The notes under the pieces are model-generated. The model saw nothing but the letters and a program-made list of their open reading frames with translations. It searched no databases and was not told the origin of the DNA. This document shows positions 11,460 to 23,873 of a stretch of DNA of 64,000 nucleotides, piece by piece. The stretch is from NCBI GenBank assembly GCA_963680875.1, contig OY804582.1, positions 52,718,646 through 52,782,645 of the forward strand, read 5' to 3'. Source of the DNA: Bathymodiolus brooksi. Lineage: Eukaryota > Mollusca > Bivalvia > Mytilida > Modiolidae. Position 1 is the stretch's first letter. Each line of letters starts with the position of its first letter. The translations under genes and the position numbers were made by a program.

Positions 11460-11925
11460 GGATATAAATAAATATATCTCTATAAAATATTGATATCTTT
11501 ATCCGTAAAACACCACAAACCAAAACATATATCTCTATTTTTAAATACATATATTTTTATTTTAAATACCGATATTTCGATTTTAAATACAAAATGTATC
11601 TGTATTTTAAATAATATACATGTATCTGTATCTGAATAGAGGTATTTACATTTTTAATACATGTTCATAAAAACATAGATATCAAATTTAGTGCACACAG
11701 CGAGTTTCTGGATCAAAAGATTGGAAAGCAAAATAATACCGGGGTAACTGAAATATCTTTATTAAATGGGTCAAATACAAATGGCGTGTATGGCAAATCA
11801 TGTAGATGTTTACCCATTTCAAAGAAGAGATGTCTTTAATTTAAATACATATATCTTTATTTACATACATTTATGAATATATAAATACATGCATCTCTAT
11901 TTGGCTTTCAAATCTTTGTTCTTTA
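11460..11925. repeat. AT-rich degenerate repeats with a flanking inverted pair
   Basis: Units like TCTGTATTTTAAATACATAT recur from 11460 to 11660 and again near 11830-11900. AAAGATTGGAAAGCAAAAT (about 11714) and ATTTGGCTTTCAAATCTTT (about 11900) form an inverted pair. The first half also matches sequence near 44510. Probably a MITE remnant. Confidence 0.45.
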
Positions 11926-11939
11926 AGTCTACATGATGA

Positions 11940-12205
11940 AGGTTACATTCGATGAGATGATAACGATTTCCGCTTTGTACTAGACCAACACGCTGTATGG
12001 GTTTTTTTTAGCGCCGACTCACTGAAGCAACAATTCTCTTCACTCGGACACATTTTCCCGATTCCTTAGTGCTGCGTCTTTAGGAGAAAAGCAACATATA
12101 CCAATTTTAGTCTTTGGTTTGACCCGACCGAGGCTCAAACCCATGATCTACTATACCCCGAGGCGAGCACGCTACCATTACACCAACGATGCCGTTGCCG
12201 ACTTT
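11940..12205 (-). mobile_element. SINE-C, 3'-truncated copy
   Basis: Antisense copy of the SINE-C body (CGCTTTGTACTAGACCAACACGC) and tRNA-like head (GGTTTGACCCGACCG, then the antisense A-box region ending in CACCAACGATG). The 3' tail before 11940 is missing or diverged. Confidence 0.7.
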
Positions 12206-13221
12206 ATACATTTTGTAGTTTCTCGGGAAATCAATGACCGTTTATTAAAATTGATCATTTCAGTGTATTTGAAAAATAAAATGATAGGATCAACAGTTCT
12301 TGTGTTGAATGTGCAAATCTTCACCCAGTGAGGGCATGCATAAATAAATCGAGAAAGTTGACAGAAACCGGTTATTTTGCAGACTAAAATATGTTGCTAA
12401 AATCTTGTAAATGTATATTATTTGACCAAACTTATATTAATTAAAATACATACTTCATTTGCATGAGACATATCACTGTTCAAAGGTTTGATGTTAGATC
12501 TGCATAACTTCCTGGTACATTGTTATCTCAAAATTGATAATAAATCACATGCGTCAATATATTTTATAAACGATGTTTCCCAATGTCAAGTGGTTAACTG
12601 ATTAACATAATAACCCTGATGTTCAGACGAGAACCGTTGCCACTCAACTGACAAAAACATTTCTAAATGAATCCCCATCACAGAATACTGTCCAGTCTAT
12701 ATACGCCAGAAAAGGCGTGACCTAGAACAAATTGCAACAGAAGGTTTCTTGGGCTCATCTTGAAGCTGGGAGTGTCCTCATTAACATATTAAAAGTCACC
12801 GAAAATCCCAAGTTGCCTTCTTGCAATTTTTGGGGTAAAAACAAGGGATTTTGAAGAAAAATCGCTGAAAACTGGAAATTTCACATGTTCACTCTACTTT
12901 GCAGAATATTACCAATTTCTCTAAAAATATCTTGTTATTATTGAATATTCTTTCAAACAAAATAAAAAAATTATCCATATTCTCCCCAGGTGGCTATTTT
13001 TTGGTAAGATTTCATTAAAAAAAAAAAAAAGGCCGAAAACTGAATTTTTGAAAAAAATTTATTTTCCGTGGCAGAATAAATTAAATCATGACTGTTTCGG
13101 TACAGATTAATAAAGAATGTTTTGAAATATAATTAAATGTCAATTGTTAACAATCAGTTGGTGTTTGTTTAATGAAAAAAATAGAAACATCTTATTTTCC
13201 TTCCCTAGATTAACGATATTA
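12206..13221. other. non-coding, no feature recognised
   Basis: AT-rich sequence with A runs near 13018 and no supported gene or repeat. Confidence 0.5.
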
Positions 13222-13350
13222 TGAGATAAAGTTTGTCAGCGACTTGTGACAGGTCGGTGGTTTTCTCCGGGTACTCTGGTTTCCTCCATCAATAAAACTG
13301 AAAGCGACTATATAACTGAAATATTGTTGAAAGCGGGGCTAAACACCATA
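13222..13350 (+). mobile_element. SINE-B, 3' fragment
   Basis: The fragment starts at GATAAAGTTTGTCAGCGACTTG and runs through CTCCGGGTACTCTGG to GCTAAACACCATAAA. The tRNA-like head is absent. Confidence 0.75.
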
Positions 13351-13494
13351 AAGATACATACATACATAGATGAACGAAAATGGAAAATTTCAAAATTCAC
13401 CAAAAATCCCCACCAAAAATATTAAATGAAAGTTCTGATATCGCATAAGTTATAGCAATACATGTATCTTTCAAATATCAACATTAGGCATCAA

Positions 13495-13806
13495 CTATTC
13501 GTCTAAATCAGAGTCATGATCTTCGCATGCAGACATGTTGCTACATGTATTCCCTCGGCATTCAGTGCAAGCGACAGAACATTCTAGACCATGCTTTCTA
13601 CAATTACAGCGTTTTGAATCGCAGTTTGTCTTACATCTGCGATATATCGTTTTTATAAGTTCATCTGGAGCGGGTGGCAAACTCGATCTGATTGGCACGC
13701 ACATGTTGTGTTCAATAGACCATCCCCAATCTTTTGTTTCCATGTTGTCAGCCTCACCGATCCATTGTTTCACTTGATGAAACACTCGCAAAAACGATGC
13801 CATCAA
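13495..13806 (-). pseudogene. C-terminal fragment of a Cys-rich (CXC/tesmin-like) repeat-borne protein
   Basis: An open frame of 103 residues. It has a WGW motif, then LPPAPDELIKTIYRRCK, then a Cys-rich block of alternating C-x2 to C-x5 spacings (C-K-T-N-C, C-N-C, C-S-V-A-C-T-E-C, C). Similar tails occur in uncharacterised invertebrate proteins linked to transposons (from memory). The frame starts abruptly at 13806, exactly where an unrelated reverse-transcriptase fragment begins on the other strand. I take it as a truncated fragment. Confidence 0.55.
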
Positions 13807-14993
13807 CTATCGAGTAATAGCAGTTCTGCCTGTAATTAGTAAGATCGTCGAAGCAGTGATCAGAGATAGAATACAACCATTGATCCATAATATGCAAAAT
13901 CCAACGCAAAGAGGGTTTATGAAAGGATCGTCCCCATGAATGCTGCTCTACCTGTCGAAGAAGCATACAGAATATTAACCGACGAAAAGCAAAATGGACA
14001 TCTTGTACTTCTAGATGCAAAAGCTGCATTCGACAAAGTTATGCATTCACATCTGTTACTGCGTATGTACCACGCGGGAATTCAGGACAAAACTTGGACT
14101 ATTATTAAAAGCTTGCACCACAATGCGGAAAGCTGCATAAAATGGGCAGGAAACACGTCCGATTGTTTTAAGGTCGGCATGGGAGACCGACAAGGAGGTA
14201 TCATTAGCACTGATCTCTATAAACTATATATCAACCCACTATTAGACCGTTTGCAAGATGTAGGTATAGGACTGAAAATAGGAAACATCAACGTTAACAA
14301 CACAGGATGTGCAGATGACATCGCACTACTCAGTACTCAGCTCAGTGATGCACAGATCATGGTCAACATGGCTCTTGACTTTGTTAACCTCGAGGGATAT
14401 GAATTACAACCAATGAAAAGTGTAGCAATCCACATTAGAGGAAACAACAGTGTGAAGCAACCAACGAGAAACTTAATATGGGGAATATCACCATGCCCGA
14501 GGTGAAGCAAGCTACTCATTTAGGTATCATCAGAACAACAACGATGAAACACAATATCCAAACCAATGTTGATGAAAATATAACTAAAGCAAGACGTAGT
14601 GCATACAGTCTATTCGGATGTGGATTTCATGGACACAACGGCCTGGATCCCGAGTCCCTACTACACATCTACAAAACCTACATAACACCAGTATTGCTTT
14701 ACGGTATGGAGCTATTATTACCGTCCTCAAAACCTCTTGAACAACTAGAACTCTTCCAGAAAAGGATACTAAAACAAATCCTGTCATTACCGATGAGCTG
14801 TCCGGACCCAGCCGTTTATATACTAACTGGAATTCTACCAATAGAAGCACAAATTCATATAAAAGCCCTCACATTCTTCAATAACGTCTGTCATCAGGGA
14901 AAAAAAAACTCTCAGAAAAAGCTTGCAAGAAGACATCTAACCGTGAAGGAGGAATCTAGTAACAGCTGGTTTATATGTCTACAAAATACATAA
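13800..14993 (+). pseudogene. non-LTR retrotransposon reverse transcriptase, 5'-truncated
   Basis: Reading starts in the fingers region (YRVIAVLPVISKIVE near 13808). It shifts near 13935 and continues from 13936 with LLDAKAAFDKV, the DRQGGIISTDLYKLYINPLL block and a CADD catalytic motif at 14308-14319 in place of the usual Y/FADD. A second shift near 14490 leads into the downstream domain (14478-14993; KTYITPVLLYGMELLLP). The 5' part of the element, with any endonuclease, is absent. The clade was not resolved. Confidence 0.85.
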
Positions 14994-15225
14994 TGAGCTG
15001 TTACACTGGGTTCTTTAACGTGCGGAGAGGGTGGCAATCTCTCAACACGGGACCTCGGTTTTATTTACGTCTCATCCGCAGGACGGGTTGGTTGTGAATT
15101 TCTACATCCCGCACAACCGACGAACGCCCCTTCAAGCCGAAGAAGCTCTCGGTCCCATTTCTATACCCCGGGGTTCCCGCGGGGTAAAATTGAACATACT
15201 TGTTGTAGTAACTTCATAGAAATAT
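14994..15225 (+). mobile_element. probable 3' region of the same retrotransposon
   Basis: GC-richer sequence follows the RT stop, containing CTTTAACGTGCGGAGAGGG and CATTTCTATACCCCGGGG. It ends in an AT-rich tail. Distantly similar sequence lies in reverse at about 22640-22750. It is probably the element's 3' UTR. Confidence 0.5.
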
Positions 15226-15784
15226 ATTATATTATTATTACGCTTACCTAGATATGGATGATAATTCCTATTTTCATTGCTTTCCGTCTGAGTTGTATTT
15301 TCCGGAAAATCTCCGATTCGGCTATGGAGGATCCGTAGTGACAAAACGATAGAAGTAAACAGTACTCATTTAATTTCTGTCTTTAATACATAAAATTTTC
15401 ATGTCGATTTTTTATTAGTTACTCTATGGGTTAAAGTGAAAATGCTGGCGTATATATAATTTGTGTTGCAATTTGTTTTGGGTCTACGGGTCTATTGAAA
15501 GTGTTATAAGCAGGACCCCATGGAACACGCTATGGCCATAGGAAAAAATCTAAGTTTGTACATATAATGATTCACATAATGCAACAAGGCTTCATTTTAA
15601 ATACAATTGGAATTGATGTTCTCCTTCATTATGGTCATTTGAACATAAATATTATCCTGTGTTATAATACAGAGAAACAAGACGCACGAGAAACGTTTTC
15701 TATCCTCTACAAAACTATTCCCCACTTGAAACTAAAAGACAGATTAAAAGAATTAATCCAACTAATGTAGATATAAATACTTTG
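15226..15784. other. non-coding, no feature recognised
   Basis: AT-rich spacer before the Penelope-like fragment. A 67-residue frame (15567-15770) shows no motif I know. Confidence 0.5.
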
Positions 15785-16560
15785 TCTCAGGAAGGAATAA
15801 ATCTTACTTTATAAAATAAAAACACTCTGATTGTACCAAAAAATCTCTGAGATTGATACAATGTATAATCAAAATGATTGAGTTTTTGATTGGCAACATA
15901 TTTGCTATGCTTGATGGACGTGTTTTTCAACAGACAGTCGGCATTCATATGGGTAACAACTGTGACCCCCTTCTCGCCGACTTGTACCTTTATTCGTACG
16001 ATGCATGCTTTATACAGGAGTTTCTCAAGAAAAACTAAACGAATCTAGCCATATCCTTTAACTTCACGTTACAGTACATAAATGATGTCCTTTCACTAAA
16101 TAATTCTAAGTTTGTCGATTTTGTTGAGCCGGTTCTATCCCTTTGAGCTCGAAATAAAGGATACCACAGATACAGATAGCTATAGGGCTTTCATATCTTT
16201 ACCTACACCTCGAAATTGACAACGAGTGCCGTTTAAGAGCGAAACATTATGCCAAAGAAATTATTTCAACTTTACCATGGTGAACTTTCCATTTATATGT
16301 AGCAACATTTCAGCAGCATCTAAATATGGAGTATATATCTCTCAGTTGATACGATATTCCAGAGTATGGTTCCTATCATGGTTTCCATGATGGAGAGCTC
16401 CTGCTAACAAGGAAGCTAATGAACCTAGGATTCCTAGTGGTTAAATTCAAGTCATCACTTCGAAGGTTTTACGGTCGACACCATGATTTCGTTAACAGAT
16501 ACGGAATGTCTGTGTCACAAATGACGGCGCATCTGTTCCGTTCATCATAATTACAATCCG
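15785..16560 (+). pseudogene. Penelope-like element reverse transcriptase fragment
   Basis: Frame 15853-16038 holds the RT block GRVFQQTVGIHMGNN then LLADLYLYSYDA, typical of PLEs in bivalves. Beyond a stop at 16036, the catalytic YIDD motif reads YIND (16075-16086), so the first catalytic Asp is lost. Homology then continues in shifted frames to about 16530, where GRHHDFVNRYG is legible. No GIY-YIG domain follows. It is a dead, truncated copy. Confidence 0.85.
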
Positions 16561-16615
16561 GTCCCTTCATCAATCATAACGTATTACCGGGTTTGTAACA
16601 AGAGTAACACGAAGG

Positions 16616-17045
16616 GTGCAAAGTGTGGAGCAAGAACTGCTTACCCTTCCGGGAAACCCGAGTTCTACCCCGGTTTTTAATGGGGGTTCACGTAGCTCGA
16701 TCTTTCAGTATTCTGTGATGTTTTATAAATCGTTGTTTGTCCTTTGTCCTTTTTCTTTTGGTAATTATATTGTCTGTGCTTTTTTTTCGATTTACGGCTT
16801 CTGATTACCCCTTTGGTATCTTCAATCTTTTCTTAAGATAAATGTAATAGTGACTTAGTTTAATGGAGCAAGAACTGCTTACCCTTCCGCAGCACCTCAG
16901 TTCACCCCCGGTTTTTAGTGATGTTCGTGTTACTCGATCTTTAGTTTTATGGGTAGGTTCTTTTTCATTTGGTCATTGTGTTGTCTGTTCTTCGATTTAC
17001 GGATTCTGATTACCCCTTTGGTATCTTCAAATTCTTCTTTCAAAT
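16616..17045 (+). mobile_element. two tandem PLE 3' tails
   Basis: GGAGCAAGAACTGCTTACCC occurs at 16628 and 16864. Each is followed by a T-rich stretch, CGATTTACGG and CTGATTACCCCTTTGGTATC. The same tail recurs at 32455, 48180 (reverse) and 59060. It resembles the common 3' end of bivalve PLEs. The first tail belongs to the RT fragment just upstream. Confidence 0.7.
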
Positions 17046-17490
17046 GATTAAAAAAATAGAAACACACACAAATTTCTGTCGAGTTTCATAGGTAAATTTA
17101 TAATAATATTTCCCTATTTTTAAAATAATCCTAATTCAAATTGTTTAATCTTCTCTTAGATGCTATTATGTAATGAGAAGTCAAATTAAAAGCTAATCGT
17201 CATTGAACGAAAATTGTCCACGTTCTTACTTTCGCTTGTTTTAAATGTCATATATGAATTTTTATATAACTTGTTTCTAGAAAAAAAACTTCAAAGTGAA
17301 CTATAGATCGTCTGACTTCTATAAATGCCCAGAAACAAATTCTTAAAAATCCAGTTTTCAAATCAACATTTTTATTTCTAAATGTATATTAATATATGAT
17401 ATATACGAGCTCTGACAATAAAAAATTTCAAAATTGTTGGTCCATTATTAAAACACTTACCCATTAGTTCTCTATGTTAATTAAGTAATA
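17046..17490. other. non-coding, no feature recognised
   Basis: AT-rich spacer between the PLE tails and the foldback cluster. Confidence 0.5.
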
Positions 17491-17634
17491 GTTACCGAAT
17501 GAGATCGAGGTATTCAAGCTAGATGAACACCTGAGCCCGTGCAAATTGAGCGCCGAGACCGCGTAGCTGTCGAGGTGCTCAAAGCACGGGCGTGGGTGTT
17601 TATCTAGCTTGAACCCGAGATCGAAATCGGTAAC
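17491..17634. repeat. 144-bp foldback
   Basis: Arms 17491-17542 and 17584-17634 are inverted copies (GTTACCGA...CAAGCTAGATGAACACC against its reverse), with about 80% identity. The loop itself carries TTGAGC/GCTCAA. It is probably a palindromic MITE. Confidence 0.75.
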
Positions 17635-17861
17635 TGACTTACACTCTAGTGATATTGTTTATAAAAAATATATAATATCAAAAATATTGAATTTACTTGT
17701 ACATATTTAGCCAATTAAATGCAGCCGTTTTTGTCATCGATAAGTCACTATTTGTCCTAGGCCTAAGACACGTGCGAATTCTTTTGACAAATAGGTATTT
17801 CCAAAATTTGAATACCTATCGATAACAATAGAACTAGTGTGTAATATATGCTAAAAAAAAC

Positions 17862-18119
17862 TACATGGAGCGAGTACAAATAGTGTAAGAGCCAAACCAT
17901 CAAAACAAAATAACAGTTTCATTTTGTACCATGTGACTTTAAATATTAAAGGACATCAATAACAATTGACCATCACGTTAATGGTTAGTTGATGGGTAGC
18001 CTTTTAATATTATTAAAGTCCTATGTCACATGGTACAATGAAATATACATTCAAAGCACATGTCTGTTATTTTGTTTTAATGGTTCGGCTCTCACACTAT
18101 TTCTACTAACTCCATGCAG
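17862..18119. repeat. 258-bp foldback
   Basis: Left arm 17862-17958 and right arm 18000-18119 are inverted copies. Both contain CAAAACAAAATAACAG and ACCATGTGAC in the matching orientation. The spacer is about 40-50 bp. There is no coding content. Confidence 0.75.
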
Positions 18120-18290
18120 ATTGTTACACTTCAGAAACCGGAGTACCTGGAGAAAACCTGTCGCAAGTCACTGACAAACTTTATCACATAATGTTGTATC
18201 GATTACACCTCGCCATGAACGGAGTTCGAACTCACAACGTTAGTGGTGATAGCTAGGCACTAATTGCACAGGTAGTTGAAAATATATCAT
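18120..18290 (-). mobile_element. SINE-B, partial antisense copy
   Basis: Antisense SINE-B body and B-box region (ACCGGAGTACCTGGAGAAAA, GTTCGAACTCACAACG). The 3' tail is missing where it abuts the foldback at 18119. Confidence 0.75.
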
Positions 18291-18629
18291 ACGACCACGA
18301 TATGTAATAAACCATTTGCTGCAATGTCTGAACACTACAATCTTTAAAAAAATACTTGTTTCAAATACTCTGTGAAGTGCTGGTATTAATAATTTTATAA
18401 TTTTATGTTACTTATTAACATTCATTTTAAACCTCAAAATCATTAAAAGTATCATTAGATGGTCCACTGAAATTATTCTAATTTAGTGGCAAGGGTCATG
18501 TTAGTCTCTGAATGGATGAATATGATGTATTTCTTCGTAATTTTTTAATGTAAGGATGATATTTGAGTCGTCACGAAATACACAATGAATTCTTTTTTCC
18601 GAACATTCTGCCATTTAATAATTAAACCT
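18291..18629. other. non-coding, no feature recognised
   Basis: AT-rich. The LINE coding trace may start near 18600 but is broken by stops there. Confidence 0.5.
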
Positions 18630-20925
18630 GGTAAAAAGGCCAACATGTTTCACAAAGATAGCAGATCCTACTTTAAATGATGTTATATTAACTAATTCAC
18701 CCAATAATTGTATGAATGTCTTAAATTTCAATTGTGGCATTAGTGATGTCCACAACTTAATTTCTGTGCAAATAAAGGGTAATATAAATCCTGCTAAAAA
18801 GAGCTTTAAGACATACAGGAGTTTTAAAAACTTTTCTAAAGAAAATTTTGTAAATGATCTAATGAAATCTGATTTGGATAAAATTACTGAAATTGAAGAT
18901 GTAGACGAAGCTTATAATAAATTTGAAGAAGTTATGGTCAATACTATTGATGAACATGCTCCTATGAAAAAAAGGAAATCAATATCACAGCCAGCCCCTT
19001 TTATGAATAAAACCCTGAGAAGTGCTGTTTATAAAAAACGGATGACACATAATAAATTTTTAAAAGATAAAAGTAACAAAAATTGGGAGGCATATCGAAA
19101 GCAAAGAAATTTAGTAACACAATTAAAAAAGCAATCAATTAGAACATATTTCTATGAAAGATGTGTTGGCGGACCAAAATCTACTGACTTTTATCCAACA
19201 ATTAAACCATTTTTAACTAATAAGGGTAGTAATATAACTAAAGATATTATCTTAGAAGACAATAATAAGATCATAAATGACCAACTTCAAGTAGCAAATA
19301 ATTTTAATAATTTTTTCATAAATGTGGCAAAGGATATTGGTAATGATAATAATTTATCTGCCGAAGAACATCTAAGTATTAAAATTATAAAAGAAAATAA
19401 GAAAGAAATTCCTAAATTAATATTTCATGAAATTGAAAATGATTTTGTATCAAAGCAAATAAATAAAGCAAATTCAAAAAAAGCAACCGGACGTGATGGC
19501 ATTTCGGCAAAACTTCTAAAATTTGCAAAACCAGCTATTGTTCAACCAATTACAAATTTAATAAATAAATCAATAAATAATTCCATTTTTCCAGAATAAT
19601 TAAAAGAAGCCCAAGTTGTACCACTATTCAAGAAAAATAACTCTTTAGATAAATGCAATTATAGACCTGTAAGTATCTTACCTACTATTTCAAAATTTTA
19701 TGAAAGAGCAATATATGAGCAGACTGTGACCTTCTTTGACAAGGTGTTTCATCCTTCTCTGTCAGCATTCCGATCGGGTTATGGTTGCCAAACAGCTCTT
19801 CTAAAAATAATAGAAGATTGGAAAAAGGCCCTGGATGAAAATAAATTTGTAGCGGCCATCCTCATGGATTTATCAAAAGCTTTTGACTGCCTTCCCCATA
19901 AACTGTTAATAAATAAACTAGATGCATACGGAGTAAGTGAATCTGCATTGAAACTGATAAAAAATTATCTCTCTAACAGAAAACAGTGTGTCAAAATCGG
20001 CAATATAATGAGCGAATGGGAAGACATATATAAAGGTGTACCTCAAGGTTCTATTTTAGTCCCTGTACTTTTTAATATATTTATAAATGATATATTTTAT
20101 TTTATACAAGAAAGTTCCCTCTATAATTATGCAGATGATAACACTTTGTCATATGAAGGCCACAATCTGGATCAATTAATCACAGTACTTGAAAGAGACA
20201 GCCTAACTTTAATAGACTGGTTTACTGAAAACCAAATGAAAGCAAATCCAGACAAATTTCAAGCGATAACAATTGGAAAAAAAACTAAAAATGAAAATAT
20301 CTCTTTTAATCTTAATGGTAATATAATAAAATGCAAAGATGAGGTAAAACTTTTGGGAGTCACAATAGATTTTGAACTAAATTTTAATACTCATATAGCA
20401 AATATCTGTAAAAAAGCCTCAAGACAACTGAACATTTTAAAAAGAATTGGTAAATACTTAACAAAACTTGGTAGATTTACAATATACTACTCTTATATTT
20501 TCTCGAACTTTAATTATTGCCCTGTAATATGGCACTTTTGCAGTGAACAAAATACAAATAAAATGGAAAAAATACAATTTAGAGCTCTGAAATTTATCTA
20601 TGATGATACTGACAGCACATATGAAGAACTTTTAACAAAATCCAAATTACCCACTTTAAAAATCAGGCGAATTAGAACTATAGCCATTGAAACATTCAAA
20701 ATTGTCAATAAAACCAGTCCTTTGTACTTACATGATTTAATTACAATTAAACAAAGTAAATATTCTTTCAGATACCAAAATACTGCTAGTATACCATCGA
20801 CCAGAACAACTAGGTATGGTATTAAAACTTTTAAATATTTTGCTGCCAAAACATGGAATGAGCTACCAAACCACTTTAGACTGGAAAATTCTTTTAAACA
20901 ATTCAAAAACTTGATTAATTCATAG
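18630..20925 (+). pseudogene. CR1/jockey-type LINE ORF2, 5'-truncated, one in-frame stop
   Basis: One reading frame runs from about 18630 to the TAG at 20923, broken only by TAA at 19597-19599. The first ~60 codons match the C-terminal end of the AP-type endonuclease (NFNCGISDVHNLISVQIKG). The RT follows, with KATGRDGISAKLLK, NYRPVSILP, LMDLSKAFDCLPHKLL, GVPQGSILVPVLFN and the catalytic YADD at 20128-20139. The usual post-RT region ends with WNELPNHFR. About the first two thirds of the endonuclease and any ORF1 are missing. The copy looks young, because the rest is undamaged. Clade placement rests on motif pattern. Confidence 0.92.
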
Positions 20926-21285
20926 AATGGTAGCTCATGCCACTGTAATGCTTGTAGATAGCTTTAAAGCATAATTTTATTTATTTATTTGTTTTGCTTA
21001 TCTGTGATGCTTTTGAAATCTGTGCTTTGTCTTTAATTATAGTTACTTTTTAGGCTGCTTATTTTAATTTATTTACTTAGTGCTTGAAATTTTAAATTAA
21101 TTAGTTTAAATTATTTTTTGATATAGATGTTTTAATTTTTGCTAGTATTTTTATGTACCTTGTATGTTGTTTTTGTTATATGTATAGTTGATTTGAAAAG
21201 CTCTGTAGAGCTTGTGTTTTATGTATGTTGTGATATGTATCGACTCTAAATAAAACTTTATTTATTTATTTATTTATTTATTAAA
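20926..21285 (+). mobile_element. LINE 3' UTR with (TTTA)n tail
   Basis: AT-rich sequence follows the ORF stop and ends CTAAATAAAACTTTA then (TTTA)n at about 21252-21285. A short simple-repeat 3' end in place of poly-A is usual for CR1-like elements. Confidence 0.8.
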
Positions 21286-22088
21286 GACGGTGAAGCCAGC
21301 ATGAATCCTTGGGATGCTACCTCGATTTCCATAGAAAATTATAATTTTTCTAAAAAATAAGATAAAGTAAAACCTGTCATATATAATAGATGAAAATCGA
21401 AACTAGATAGTCTGATTTAAATTTACATGTAGTGTCAACAAGGACCAGAGGTGATTTTGATTCCAATATTTAACTTATGTTGGTAAATATCAGATAAATA
21501 AATATACATTGAAGTAAATAAAGATGTATAATCCAGATGATTTTGCTTGGCTTCACTTCCTAATAGTTTCTCCATACCAGAAATGCTAATCATTGATTGG
21601 TCAATTACATAATGTCATGTCACTCCGGAATCGAGAATTGTATATATTGTTGATCCTTTAGTAATTGATAAAATTATGCTTCTATTGGTTTCAAGGCATT
21701 ATCTTAATTTTCTGATATCCAATTTGACTAAAATTTTGAAATTACATTTAGATGGATACAATACAGATAAAATTTGATTTTAAGATATCTGACTTTTATC
21801 ATTCCAGAGTTATGCCCCTTTATTATGGGTAAATTGATAGTTTTATTGGTTTCTACATATGTTATTAAAAGTTCAACTCATATTGTACACAATTAGACAT
21901 ATAAAGTAGGTGTATGTTGTGTTTTATTTACATTCCTGTAACCAAATCTATTTATAATTTGTAGTTTTCCTCCTTGCCTGCTCCGTAAATTTATCATCAA
22001 ATGGTTGGTTTTCTCTGTCTTTTTCTTTACAGTTGAGTGTCATAAAAGGTTAACACATTATGTAGGGAAAAGTGATTTGATTTTGATT
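21286..22088. other. non-coding, no feature recognised
   Basis: AT-rich spacer between the LINE and SINE-A copy 3. Confidence 0.5.
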
Positions 22089-22349
22089 ATTAGTGTTTTA
22101 ACGCCACTTTCAGCAATATTTCAGCTATATCATGGTGACCAGTTTTAGTGGTGGAAGAAGCCGGAGTACCCGGAGAGAACCACCGACCATGGGCAAGCAA
22201 CTGGTAAACTTTATCACTTGCGGCTGCGAGTCGAGTGCATCCTTTTTGTAATTTATAAAGCTGAGCGTGAACCCACACCATATTGGCGATAGGCTTGTAC
22301 GAGTTGTTAGGTAAATCAACTACCTAACTCATTGAGCAACCCGGGCCCT
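22089..22349 (-). mobile_element. SINE-A copy 3, antisense, full length
   Basis: It runs from the tail (TTAACGCCACTTTCAGCAATATT) through CGGAGTACCCGGAGAG to the head (TTGAGCAACCCGGGC), antisense. It is close in length to the other two SINE-A copies. Confidence 0.85.
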
Positions 22350-23873
22350 AGAGGCAAAAGTGAGATAGACAATGAATTTGTTTTAATAATTTTAACTGTT
22401 GATGTATATTTTATATAATAATAAAACCGATGCATTTGATTCAGAAATGATGCAAAAATATTAACCATATTAACCAGTAGATGATGATTAAGTACTGTTA
22501 ATGTGAGTATATGAGCAAGATGATTCTAATTTTAAAGGGCTGAATGATGGTAAAATACTAATGCAAGGAGACAGTTCAAAATTTCAAGGGGGCATTTGAT
22601 CCTAGATGCAACCTTGAGGGTATGTGGTTTTATGGATATATATTTAACATCCCAAGAGGGACCAAGGGGTATAAAAATCGGACCTAGTTTTTCAGAAGTG
22701 AGGTTATAACCTCTCTTTACGTTGTGCCTCCTAGTTGTGCGGGACGATATACATAACTCGCTCTCAGAACAGGATGTAAATGAATGCATGGTGCATGGAG
22801 AAGACCATTGCACATAGAGGCAACTGAAGTAGCTCAAAATTAGAAACAGTTTCTTGGGAGTGGTCACCAGAGGTCTGTTACACTAGGCAAAAATAGCTGA
22901 CCCTAACTAATATTTCCCATCTTTTGTCCTGTAGCAATCAAACGTCTGCTCATAGATCCATCCAATTAGCACATTTTTAGCAGGTATGACAGAAATTTGC
23001 ACAGTAGCTACATAATAATGAGAACTGTAACATTTACTGCTGATTCTCTGTGATATTTGAATTGTCAAATAATCAAAATAGACCCGTTTTGACAGACAAC
23101 TATTAGAACAGCTTCTTCTCTAAAACTACAAATTAAATATCTGATAGTTTTTTCAACATCCAAGCTCACTGTTACACAACTAAAGAAATAGCCTGAGTTC
23201 TCACCAGAGATGTTAACACATCACTTTTTTGACAGTATTACTGTGTGGTACCATGTTGGAAAGTGAAATGGTGTCAACAGACATCATTTTGGAAGAGGAC
23301 TGATTGTCAACAAGCTTCTTTTTATTCAAATTTTATTTCCTTTCATCCAGTATATGGGATCAGAGATTTACAAACCAAGTTACTATTGTAGTCCTGTAGG
23401 AGAAATGTTGTCTTCAGAAAGGAAATTGTAAGAACAAACTTGTATCAGTGCTCCAGATATGCCTTGGGCTTTTTACTCCCTTGTTTAGAAATCAATTAGG
23501 TATTCTGTATTTTTCTTTGAGTATTTATCAATATGAGTATATTTTCCTTTCAGTTGGGTATTTATTAATTCAAATGGAGTCAAATCAATAATTAATATGA
23601 CTAAGATTTATATGTTCTGCAGAAGAACATAGAGATATATTTATTGATAAAGAGTAGGTTTGTAAACAGGAATCAATCATTTATGATGGTCCTTGGCTAT
23701 ACAAAATGTTGAATACACATTCCTTTAATGTTTAAACAAAGTATTTACATTAATGATCTATACAATATTATTGTATTTGATTCTATTTTATAGTTGGACA
23801 GAAGAACAGGTGGTATATGTTTTTGATTTAATAGAGTTTCATTTCTTTAAGACCATAATGATGATGTATATTC
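22350..23873. other. non-coding, faint repeat remnant
   Basis: Only 22640-22750 stands out. GGACCAAGGGGTATAAAAAT and GTTGTGCGGGACG there resemble the reverse of the retrotransposon 3' region at 14994-15225. The rest shows nothing. It may include intergenic DNA downstream of the minus-strand gene. Confidence 0.4.
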
